The notes beneath the pieces were generated by a model that was given only the letters and a program-made list of their open reading frames with translations, ran no database searches and was not told where the DNA came from. A stretch of DNA of 26,179 nucleotides, from assembly GCA_002270565.1 (NCBI GenBank), contig NQMI01000272.1, forward strand, positions 1 through 26,179. The letters are read 5' to 3'. Positions 9,417 to 18,805 of the stretch are shown in pieces. How positions within the stretch are numbered: position 1 is the first letter of the stretch; every line of letters begins with the position of its first letter. The position numbers and the translations under genes were made by a program. The stretch is from Stenocarpella maydis (taxonomy: Eukaryota > Ascomycota > Sordariomycetes > Diaporthales > Diaporthaceae).

Positions 9417-10110
9417 GATGGGTAATTAGCTTCCTTATGGTTAGCAATTCAGCTTGCATAGGGCAAGCTGAATTAGGTGTAGATGGGATAAATGTATATA
9501 ATTAGCGAGTAGTTGCCCCATGGGATCTTCTTCTTGACTATTAGAAGTGCGGAATTCCTCTCCATTATGAGAAGCTTAAGGGTTACTTGTACAACTTAAA
9601 GCGGAAGCTTGCTAACCTACTTCTTCCTATTAAACTTCTCTAGTGCTATTATCTTTTAATAAGCTTCCTTAATATATAGGGCATAAGAACTATTACTAAT
9701 TATCTCATTAGTAGCTTGGATTAGATAGAGAATGTTCCCTATTTTATAGTTAAAATAAACCTTTAGCTTGCAGTATATGGATTCTGTAGAGGAGGTTGCA
9801 TATATGCTAAAGTTAAGGTTCTTATAGGTTTTATATGCAGCCCATTTAGCGATAATCTTCTCTCCTTTATTAATATATTAGGTCTAAAGGTAATTAATAA
9901 TTACCTCTTGGTTTAAGAACTTCTCTTAAAGGCACTATTAAGCTGTATTATAGATCTCATAATTAGTTTAAGTACTCTATAAACTTGAGTAGGTTGAATA
10001 GAGCTTGGTAGGTATAGGGGATATCCTCTAGATTAGGGACCTTTACAGGTATTATGGCCTTGTTTCTCCCCGGTGCGTTAAGTGAGGCTAGATCTAGGCT
10101 CTCTTCTGTA
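9417..10110 (-). mobile_element. MULE relic 3, central transposase region
   Basis: The reverse complement aligns with 660-1300 of the telomere-adjacent MULE. It shows ALFNLLKFIEY, then SIYATSSTESIYCKLKVYF (the ATSRVEGxHxxLK region) and IGNILYLI in the same order, with many stops. Its right end (9417-9600 on the plus strand) overlaps in content with 8645-8820, the end of MULE relic 2, so the two are separate copies meeting at LTR-like copy A. The N-terminal catalytic Asp region is not found beyond 10110. Confidence 0.75.
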
Positions 10111-10214
10111 ATAATCAAAGGGTTTCCGAGTACATTAAACCTAAAAGATCAAGGGTTTATATTCAGAATACGTTATTAGGCGGTTGTTAAGCAATATCGT
10201 TAACTTAACAATAA

Positions 10215-10480
10215 TCACTAGCTATAAGGCTATTTAATATTAGGATTAAATACTTAGATTAACAACTAAAGAGTCTATTCTATAAAAGCTATCTAATATG
10301 GTGATAACTATATCCGTATATATATTCCGACTTTTCATCTGTTATTAACAGTATTAATGGTAATCCTATTAATTAAGTATTGCTTAATGGAATCAACAGT
10401 AATTCCATCAATTATAGTGGGTCCCTGACCCTAACCCTAATAAGGTAGTATTACTAATTGGATCAGGCGGGGCGCTCCTT
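10215..10480 (+). repeat. Dispersed AT-rich repeat L, copy 2, with interstitial telomere motif
   Basis: Alignable with 4505-4800 and carrying CCCTAACCCTAA at 10429-10440. Downstream sequence (10480-10590, including GTAGTTAGCCGCCCATG and ATCTCCCTCCTTGCTTCTTT) is shared with 15840-15960 in reverse and with 12536-12563. It therefore belongs to a repeated element whose next part is the ORF relic at 10560-11230. Confidence 0.65.
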
Positions 10481-10559
10481 TTGGGGGTTACTTCCCAACC
10501 TACGGGGTTGTCTTCTACAGTAGTTAGCCGCCCATGCGTATTAGCCCATAATACTATCT

Positions 10560-11230
10560 CCCTCCTTGCTTCTTTTATTCTTAAAAGTATTCCATAAGTT
10601 ATTTTTACTCATCTATATTCCCGTTTATTCCTTCCTAATTTATTATATTGGGTAGGGTTACTAAGTCTTATCCTGCAAAGTCCTTTTCTGTTACTAAGCA
10701 TAAGGCCGCTCTCCTTTTTACTATTACCTTAAAGGGCAGCATTGTTCCCATACCTTATTCTTATTGTAAAGAGCACAATCTGGCTAATGACTGCAAGGTT
10801 GCGGATTTAGAATCCATTTGCTATTAAACCTATATCCGCCTTAATTTATCTAACTGCAACATCCGAGGTCTTACTCCTAATTAATTAAATAAGGTTATCC
10901 TAATATACCATCGATTGGAGGAGGAGCTGAAGGCTGTAGAGGAGGAGGCCCAATGGCTGAATGCGAGAATTTTATGCTTTTGCAAGCAGAAGCAGTTATA
11001 GTATGAGAAGATAATACATGCGGTTCATCGGGGTATTAATAACGTAGAGGAGTTGGAGCGGGTGGAGAAGGAGGAAGTCAAAGCAGAGCGGAGGCGGATT
11101 ACTAAGCGGTTTGCTGAAGTTATTCGCTAAAGTTCCACTAAGGAGGCTAGTGGGATAGTGGTGCAGGAGGTATAGCTGCATTCTAAGGGTAAAGTGGGAG
11201 TTTTTAACTAGAGTTCCTTAATAGGTAATA
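10560..11230 (+). pseudogene. Relic of a Cys-rich, coiled-coil transposon-associated protein
   Basis: The frame containing 10741 encodes a Cys-containing segment (C at 10765, then CKVADLESIC and LSNCNIRGLTPN) followed by a highly charged coiled coil (LEEELKAVEEEAQWLNARI, then INNVEELERVEKEEVKAERR). Several in-frame TAA and TAG codons fall where Gln or Trp is likely. This Cys-cluster plus coiled-coil layout is common in uncharacterised repeat-encoded proteins of fungal genomes. I recognise the pattern but cannot assign an enzyme or a named transposon family. The 61-codon minus-strand frame at 10996-11181 is its antisense. Confidence 0.55.
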
Positions 11231-11269
11231 ATACTAATTAGTTTGAATTTATAGGTACTAGTAATTCTT

Positions 11270-11864
11270 ATGAATTTGTGCTATAGAATAGCATTCAGTT
11301 CAGCGTGTGTTTCGGCAGGGTCGCAGTGTGGTGCTCTGAGGCGAATTGGGACGATTGACAATGGTCTGGACAACTTTGTATTGAATTAAGTTGGGCTTCT
11401 GTAAGCCCTCCTTATATACCCTCCGACCCTGTCTCACCCCTGGGCACGCTGCGGTAGGCTCTGGTGCAAATTTGCAAATGCCGGAGAATTCGCCCTTCCA
11501 ACACACCATCTTTGGTTCCAAGCCACCAGCCAACCATAGCCCTGGTAATGCCCAAATTAAGTACATACAAACTTCAGAAATCAAGCTATCTAATGCACTA
11601 AGTTATATACTTTTTGGGTAAGAAATAAGGGTAATGCAGAGGTCTGAATTAAGGTGCAAATGCAGGCCAAAATAATCGACTCACGGCCACCAAACTCATC
11701 TTGCGTCGCGCACGCACTAGGCGTACTCAGCGAAAATCGCCTGACTCGCAAGAAGTCTAGGGTAACTCCTTACTAGAAGTCTAGGGTAACTAAGAAGTTC
11801 TTAGGGGTACTCCCTTACAGAAGTCCTAGGTAAACTCTCAGAGTGCCAAGGCGGTCGTTTAACA
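11270..11864 (-). repeat. LTR-like repeat, copy B
   Basis: Inverted relative to copy A and nearly identical to it over the TATA box and downstream half. The U3-like end (11750-11864) is more diverged and the 20-bp tandem units are degraded. It ends ...TCGTTTAACA, the inverse of TGTTAAACGG with changes. Between 11865 and 12530 lies AT-rich sequence in which I recognise no gene or domain on either strand. Confidence 0.75.
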
Positions 11865-12563
11865 AATATTTTAAATTTAGCGCACCCTAAAAGCAATTAA
11901 TATTGATAATATATTATCAAGATTAATAACCTTCTCCTTATAATAGACCCTTTAGCCTAGCTATAAACCCTTCCCTAATCTTTTATAGTAGATTTAATTC
12001 AGCTAGCATTAAGAGGAATACTGGGCTTCATTTGTACTTAAGGGTAATAAATAAGAAAGCAATCAATCTAGTTCATCAATAACACGCAAATCCTCTATAT
12101 AGCTAGAATTATAGAAAGATATAAAAAATCAAGTGATACGAGATACAAAGACCAGGAAGAACAAGGTATTAGTTCGGATAAATTGTAGATATAAATACAT
12201 ATTCATAATATATCTAACTATAGCTAATCCATACAAAGAAAATACTTAGAGAGACAACCATTAGAGTCTATCCTCAATAAAAAGATCATACTAATGAAAG
12301 TAAAAAAAACACAAATGTTACATACACAACATCATAGAATCATTGTATTCTAATATAGTTGTTACTCAATAAAGAATTACAACCAGATCACACATCAATG
12401 ACAGTCTAACCTACAAAATAAAAAGAGACAACTCACTAAATAAATCAGCTAACTTTTCGAAGACTAGCACATAGCATGAGAGTTATCTGACGGATGTCAA
12501 AAGATAATAAAAACTGCATATAAGCCGTATCAATAATATTATCTCCCTCCTTATTTCTTTTAT

Positions 12564-13007
12564 TGTTAAACGGAACCACTCAGCAAGAAGTTACCCTAGA
12601 CCTGTCTGACAGGAGTCTCCTAGACTTTTTAGTAAGGAGTTACCCTAGACTGGCGAGTCAGGCGATTTTCACCAAGTACGCCAGTGGCTGCGGTAACGCA
12701 AATGATTTGGTGCCGTAAGTTTCAATTATTTGCTGCATTCTGCTATTAACCTCGCGCATAACTTATTTCTTATCCGAAGTATATAACTATTGGGGGTACT
12801 TAGATCTGATTCCTGACAGTTTTATATACTTTAATTTAGCATTTACTAGGCTATGGTGCGGTTGCTTGGACCAAAATGTGTAATTAGAAGGGCAACATTT
12901 CGCGCATTGCAATTTGCACAGAGCCTCTACGCAGCATCAGGGGTAAGACGAACATCGGAGGCATATAAGGAGCGGCTTCAGACACACTTAATTCAATACA
13001 AAGTTTT
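12564..13007 (+). repeat. LTR-like repeat, copy F (diverged, 3' truncated)
   Basis: Starts TGTTAAACGGAACCACTCAG and follows the consensus with many small deletions to AATACAAAGTT, then stops where copy C begins at 13008. It is the most decayed copy. The missing 3' part does not resume after copy C, so this is not a simple insertion of C into F. Confidence 0.7.
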
Positions 13008-13602
13008 CGTTAAACGGAACCGCTCAGCAGGGCGTTGGCACTTCCTGCAAGGAGTTACCCTAGACTTCTTGTAAGGAGTTACCCTAGACTTTCTAGCAAG
13101 GAGTTACCCTAGACTTGCGAGTCAGGCGATTTTCGCTAAGTACGCCCAGTGCGTGCGCGACGCAAGATGAGTTTGGTGGCCGTGAGTCGATTATTTTGGC
13201 CTGCATTTGCACCTTAATTCAGACCTCTGCATTACCCTTATTTCTTACCCAAAAAGTATATAACTTGATGCATTAGATAGCTTGATTTCTGAAGTTTGTA
13301 TGTACTTAATTTGGGCATTGCCAGGGCTATGGTTGGCTGGTGGCTTGGAACCAAAGATGGTGTGTTGGAAGGGCGAATTTTCCGGCATTTGCAAATTTGC
13401 ACCAGAGCCTACCGCAGCGTGCCCAGGGGTGAGACGACGTCGGAGGGTATATAAGGAGGGCTTACAGAAGCCCAACTTAATTCAATACAAAGTTGTCCAG
13501 ACCATTGTCAATCGTCCCAATTCGCCTCAGAGCACCATACTGCGACCCTGCCGAAACACACACACGCTGAACTGAATGCTATTCTATAGCACAAATTCAT
13601 CA
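13008..13602 (+). repeat. LTR-like repeat, copy C (best preserved)
   Basis: Near-identical to copy A across about 595 bp, including the three tandem units (about 13047-13117) and the TATATAAG box. Two bases after its end, GTTCCGTTTAACA (13605-13617) is the exact inverse of the repeat's own 5' terminus. The other copies lack this extension, so it is probably the stub of an adjoining inverted copy rather than a true terminal inverted repeat. Confidence 0.78.
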
Positions 13603-13879
13603 GAGTTCCGTTTAACAATACTACTTATTGTAGTAATAAAGAAGCTACCGGATGGTTTCCTAAGAACGCTTTAAGAAAGTAGGGAAGAACCCTAGCAGTA
13701 GGAAATAGGGAGGAACTCCCATAGATTAACCCTAGAATGGAAGAAAAAACTGTCCTATAGGCTATATTTATACTATAAACCCAGTGGAAGGAATCGCAAG
13801 ACTACCTAGAATAAGCACCCCTTCTAGCCCCAAGAACCAATATTATAGCGGTTATGATTGCAGGAAGACCTTTCAAAGA

Positions 13880-15232
13880 AACCATAAAACAGCCTACCTA
13901 AGAATACAGAAGACCAGGAGATATAGAATACATATATCCTATATATAATAAATATAAGGATATCTCCTGGGTATTATATATTTATAATGAATATAAGGAA
14001 TATATAAGGGAGAAAACTAAGTATAACTGGTTTCCCTAATAATACCTAGATAAGAATATTAAGCATATATATAAGTATAATAATTTTAAGAATTAGCACC
14101 TATATTAGAAATATAATAAGATAGGATGCACCCTAATAAGACTAGACTCCTGAATGCCCTTAAAATGCCTATAAAACCTTAATGAGTAGGTAGATTGCAA
14201 TAAGCCGATCTGCAAGGTATATATGCTTAATAAGGCTCAAGATTAGCATTTAATAAGATAGCAGGGGCTATTACTCAAAACTCTAATGCCTAATGAACAG
14301 GATCGTAGTATATAATAGCTGATTGATAACCTATAAGAATTATAAGATATTATTAAGTAAAACCTTAAGAGTATTAAGAAGGTTCTAGCAGCAGATGAAT
14401 AGTTAAAAAACTAGAAGGGCTATTTATAAAACCTTAGACAGTAACCAACTACACCATAAGGTACTTATGTGCAATAGTAAGCAACTATAGCTACCTAATG
14501 GTTTAGGTTGAGCTGGGAGTCTACACATGCTTAGCACTTATTAATAGTAGAGCATAAGGGAATTTCATATCCCTAAAGGTAGTAAACAGATATTACCTAC
14601 TATAATATAAGAAAAGGGAACCCTATAGACTTAATATAGTGGATAGAACTAAAGTGTCTTATAGCAATAGAATTATTAATATAGAGACTAATCCCCTCTT
14701 AGTTCGGATTTATAACTATATAGAATCACTATCATTTAATATTACTAAGACGGCAGATCATTAGTTAATCTTAAGAATACCTTAGCTAAAGAAGAATAAT
14801 TCTTAAATTAATTAGACTACTAGCCAGATCTTTTAGAATAATGCCATTTCCTAGAAGAAGGTTGCAATTAACGGCAAGGGAAGGAGTTATATTATTAAGG
14901 ATAGCAAATAGGTAACGCACTTAAATAGACCTATAGGTACCTCTAGGAGCAGGCAGGAGACCTAACTCCAGAAAGATACAGAAGGATTAAGCTACTTAAG
15001 CGCCTTACGGAAGAACTAAAGCCAATTAAGAGATTGCCACTTTAACACTGCCAGTTAATATATAATATAGGAAATATAATGATACTTCCTTTACTTAAAG
15101 GAAGGAATAAAAAAAGATAAAACTAATAGACTAGCATAAATACTAGAAGATTACTATAAATTTAAGAAAGTATTCTAGGAATGACTCAACATTATATTAC
15201 TATAATATATATAATGGGACCATAAGATACTC
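13880..15232 (+). mobile_element. Decayed Ty3/gypsy Gag-protease-RT junction
   Basis: The clearest block is the aspartic protease. The frame from 14534 reads ALINSRA.GNFIS, matching the family's ALIDSGATxNFIS, with Asp to Asn and Gly to Arg at 14543-14551. REPYRLNIVDRTKVSY and LILRIP.LKKNN (family LGxPWLxxxNP) follow at the right distances. Upstream, from about 13960, a KDISWVLYIYNEYKEYIREK-like block resembles the WTxCYxDxCxxHxxEK segment at the end of gypsy Gag. Downstream, near 15150-15225, YYKFKKVF and QWDHKI match the start of the reverse transcriptase region (xxYxxxxxVF...WDHxI). The element is then cut by LTR-like copy D. The RT and RNase H core and the integrase are absent. Positions 13620-13880 are AT-rich and not assigned. 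Confidence 0.82.
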
Positions 15233-15839
15233 TGATGAATTTGTGCTATAAAATAGCATTCAGTTCAGCGTGTGTGTGTTTCGGCAGGGTCGCAGTATGG
15301 TGCTCTGAGGCGAATTGGGACGATTGACAATGGTCCCTGAACAGACTTCTGTATTAGAAATATTAAGGTTGGCTTCTGTACCCTCCTTATAGTACCTCAC
15401 GGATTGTCCGTCTTTACCCCTGGGCATAGGCGCTGCGGTAGCCTCTGGTGCAAATTTGGAAATGCCGGAAAATTGTTCCTAAACACCAAATTCCCCTTCT
15501 TTGGTTCCAAGCAACCAGCCACCCATAGCCCTAGCAACTGCTAAACATTAAAAGATATATAACCCTTCAGAATCAGCTATCTAAACACTAGTATCATACT
15601 TTCGGATAAGAATTAAGCGGTAATGCGCAGAGGTCTATCAACATTAAGGTGCAAAAGCAGGCCAAATAATTGACTTACGGCCACCAAACACATCTTGCGT
15701 CACGCACGAACTGGGCGTACTTAGCGAAAACCGCCTAACTCGCAAGTCTAAGGTAACTCCTTACTCAAAAGTCCTAGGCGGTAACTCTTGTCATCAAGTC
15801 CCTAGGGTAACCTCCCCTGCTGACCGGTTCCGTTTAACA
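15233..15839 (-). repeat. LTR-like repeat, copy D
   Basis: Inverted copy of about 607 bp from TGATGAATTTGTGC to GGTTCCGTTTAACA, with scattered small indels and degraded tandem units. It abuts the gypsy relic on the left and a repeat-L fragment on the right. Its orientation opposes copy C, so C and D are not the two LTRs of the gypsy relic lying between them. Confidence 0.75.
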
Positions 15840-16012
15840 ATAAACCAAATAGAGCGACGGAGACTCAATAAGTATGAATTACCAGGAGCCATTAGCAGCT
15901 AACTACCACAGAAGATAACCTTACAGGCTAGGAGCTAGCTCCCGAAAAGATTATCCTACCTGATCTAATTAGTTGCATAGCTGACTACCAGGCGGTTCAG
16001 GGTTAGGGACAC
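15840..16012 (-). repeat. Dispersed repeat L, partial inverted copy 3
   Basis: The reverse complement aligns with 10420-10570: CCCTAACCCT (15999-16009 inverted), then TTAGATCAGG, a GGTTATCTTCT segment, GTAGTTAGC and a pyrimidine-rich end. In both this copy and at 12536-12563 the pyrimidine-rich end leads straight into the 5' end of an LTR-like repeat. Confidence 0.6.
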
Positions 16013-16661
16013 CCACCTAGAATTCGATGGAATCCCTGTGTCTTGACTTTCTACACCGCGTAACACCTACTTTAGTAATTACCTATTCGAATTCTTTATG
16101 AGCTACTGAAAACAGGTTCCGGAACAAATAGGATATGGTGTGAGTTAAGCGATGAGTAGGAAATAGCTTTATACAGGATAAAGCACTCCTTTTAGTTCCG
16201 TCCAATCTAAGTTATTAATCCTAGTATTGGAATAGCCTAAGCTAATGATTTCATTATTAAGTTAAGATATTGCCTTAGGTCAGAGGGACGTGGCCCGTGT
16301 GAACAAGCGTAGTCGAAGTGAGAGCCGGGGCGGGAGCTGCCGGAGGTGGGTGTGAAGCGGTACGTCGAGACCGCTCTGAGGTAATTCCATCCTATAGGAT
16401 ATTCCTAGCTATAATTGAGAAGGCTGTAAAAGAATTAGATGATTGCTCTCCTTTGCTTTATTAACCTTAAGTAACAAAATGAAGTCCAGTATTTCTTAAT
16501 GCTATTTGAATTAAATTACTATAATTAAAAAAGTGAGTTTTAGAAGGGTTTATAGCTAGCCCTAAGGGACGCTCTATAAGGGAGAAGTTATTATATTAGA
16601 TATATTAATCAAATTGATTGAATAAGATCGGCTTTTAGGGCTGCTAAATTTAAAAGTAAAT
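16013..16661. other. Unassigned stretch with a GC-rich island at 16280-16385
   Basis: Mostly AT-rich with no recognisable coding block on either strand. At about 16280-16385 there is an unusually GC-rich, CpG-containing island, unlike its RIP-mutated surroundings. It could be a short recent insertion or a preserved fragment of a former single-copy sequence. I see no convincing function. Confidence 0.4.
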
Positions 16662-17294
16662 TGTTGAAACGGGAACCGCTCAGCAGGGGCCGTGCATCCT
16701 GCAAGGAGTTACGCAGAACTGTTGTAAGTAGTTACCCTAGACTTCTTGTAAGGAGTTACCCTAGACTTCTAGCAAGGAGTTAACCTAGACTTGCGAGTCA
16801 GACGATTTTCGGCGTAGAGGCTGACGGGCCAGTGGGGCAGAGCGACGCAAGGATAAGTTGTGGTAGCCATGCTAGGAGGTCCGAATTATTTTGGTTTGCA
16901 TTTGCACCTTAATTTCGGACCTCTGCATTACCTTTATTTCTTATCCAAAAAGTATATGACTTTGTGCATTGGATAGCCTGAATTCTGAAGTTTGTATGTA
17001 CTTAATTTGGGTTTTGCTAGGGCTATGGTTGGTTGGTGGCTTGGAACCAAAGATGTTGTGTTGGAAGGGCGAATCTTCCATTGCCAATTTGCACCAGAGC
17101 CTAACGCAGCATGCCCAGGGGTAAGACGAGGTCGGAGGGTATATAAGGAGGGCTACAGAAGCCCAACTTAAATCAATACAAAGTTGTCCAAACCACTGTC
17201 AATTGTCCGAACTCGCCTCAGAGCACCACAATGCGACCCTGCCGAAACAAAAACACGCTGAACTGAATGCATGTCTCTTATACAAAAATTCATC
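16662..17294 (+). repeat. LTR-like repeat, copy E
   Basis: Begins TGTTGAAACGGGAACCGCTC and runs to AAAATTCATC. It holds four tandem units of the AAGGAGTTACCCTAGACTT type, the first one diverged (about 16697-16792), and the TATATAAGG box near 17140. Small insertions make it the longest copy (~633 bp). Positions 17295-17480 are AT-rich with nothing readable. Confidence 0.75.
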
Positions 17295-17479
17295 CAAAAA
17301 GGATTATTTAATTAAGTTAATAGGATTTTATGACTAATATTATAAAGTAGAAGGAGTAACCAGGTAAGTATTATTAAAGCTATTACTACTAATAGCTAGC
17401 ACCTCACTCTACTATATATTCTTGCCTATAAATATATATAAAAAGTAATAATTCTTAGAGGCCTTACCCATACCCCCTT

Positions 17480-18000
17480 TACAAGTTAAATCGTAGTAAG
17501 AATAGGTGGTCTATAGTTAATTTCTTCTACCGTTGGTTTATAGATATCTTTCTTCTTGAAATGAAGCCCTTAAGAAGGTATGATTGGTGGCTATTGCTAC
17601 TTAATGGCTTAACGACTCATCTTTCTGAATCCCTAATGGCCCGGGCCTGAGCAAATAGGGTATGTTTGCTTTATTTGCTAGCCTATACCGCCCATATCCC
17701 AGCCTGGGTAATAAGGGCCCATTCTTGTTATTAAAGTGCTTTTATAGCTAAGAGTTAATATAAATTAGCTTCCTCTCGGGTGGTACTGCTATTAACAAAT
17801 AATTAATAATTAGCTACTATCGATGGGCTTCTAAGAGGGCAATAACCTTAAATAATATTTAAGCGGGCTTTTCCCATACTGGAAGTTAGGGTGCCGGTTT
17901 TTACCCGGGGGAAGTTGAGGACTTTGCGAGTTACAGAGGAGGTTGGGCGGGGTTATTAAGTATTCTAACGAGGCCTGAGAATATAAAACCCCAAGATAAA
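17480..18000 (+). mobile_element. Decayed pogo-type DDE transposase, second family
   Basis: The frame from about 17491 reads KPLRRYDWWLLLLNGLTTHL, matching the family's RLLLLDGHxxH motif with catalytic Asp changed to Asn at 17603-17605. It continues SESLMARA.ANRVCLLYLLAYTAHI (family NNIxLLxLPAHTSH). After a frameshift, a QPLxxGPF-like segment and a terminal Lys match the LQPLDxGxFxPLK block at about 17690-17735. The protein differs from the Fot1-like relic at 5065-5930, so it is a separate family. Stop codons and frameshifts are frequent. Confidence 0.75.
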
Positions 18001-18480
18001 TTAATTATAAATGTTTGCTTCATTTGATGAAGGCCTTGGAAGGCTGCGTTCTGTTGCTTCATAGGGCCAGACTGCTGGGAATAGTTAATATACCCCTGTA
18101 TGAGAGGCAATACTGGATCTAATAGTAATAAGCTTTATAAAGTGATAGACCTTATGTTTACTTGAATTGCTATACTTAAAGATGAGAATAAATATCTTCG
18201 GTTAGTAAATTAAGAACTTTAGCCTTAAAAACGTTAATAATCAGAGCGACGGCCTAATGAGATGTTTATTAATATAGCACGGGCTATGGGGAATGATTAG
18301 ACCTCCTCTTGGCGCCGGCGACCTTCTAGGCCGGCTACGGAAGAGGAATTGGCTGCTATAAGCCTTCTAACTATAGCCTATTGTAAAGAGGAACTTGAGC
18401 ATTAATTTCAGCTTGAAACGGTCTAAATAGCTTCAGAATTGAGTGTGCAATACCATAATTTCCGTTTGCAAATTCGTTGT
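18001..18480 (+). other. AT-rich tail with a decayed charged ORF fragment
   Basis: No protein family is recognised. A short stretch around 18255-18480 reads with few interruptions (ARAMGND, then RRRPSRPATEEELAAI, then CKEELEH). It may be the C-terminal part or an accessory ORF of the preceding pogo-type element. It marks the last clearly RIP-affected sequence before the GC-rich genes. Confidence 0.35.
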
Positions 18481-18805
18481 GATATAGTGTTTAATAGGGG
18501 GGGTGTTCAGCTGCCCGGGGGGGCACTCTACCTACCTAGGGTAAGCTATCTGTGCCAGGATGCAGGGGAGGGCCCCCCTGGACCCCTAGCGCTCTGCTAA
18601 AACCCGTGGGCAGACTTACGTAGCTTCTTGCCCCAAGCCTGGGTCCGGTGCTAAGCCTGGGTCCGGTGCTGTAACGTCGCCGAGGCAATCAGCACCCAAG
18701 CACAACCTCGCAGCCTCGCAGCCTCGCAGCTGATGGCATCGACAGCCGTGACCTGAAGATATCCCTTACAGGCAGGGCACAACGCCATCTGTCACGGCCA
18801 CCCCA
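18481..18805 (+). promoter_or_regulatory. COG4 upstream region with short tandem repeats
   Basis: Composition changes here from AT-rich to GC-rich. The region has G and C runs (18497-18530), an 18-bp tandem duplication AAGCCTGGGTCCGGTGCT (18635-18652 and 18653-18670) and three 8-bp CCTCGCAG units (18706-18729). It must contain the COG4 promoter and 5' leader, since transposon debris begins about 320 bp upstream of the ATG. No TATA box is evident. Confidence 0.55.

Noticed and set aside
7812..10110. One full-length MULE interrupted by an LTR at 8821-9416
   Set aside because: The sequences on either side of the LTR-like unit overlap by about 175 bp of homologous but diverged sequence, so they derive from two different copies.
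8821..13602. Copies A and C as the two LTRs of one retrotransposon
   Set aside because: They are in the same orientation, but the interior holds MULE relic 3, repeat L, inverted copy B and truncated copy F, with no gag-pol in matching orientation and no primer-binding site after A.
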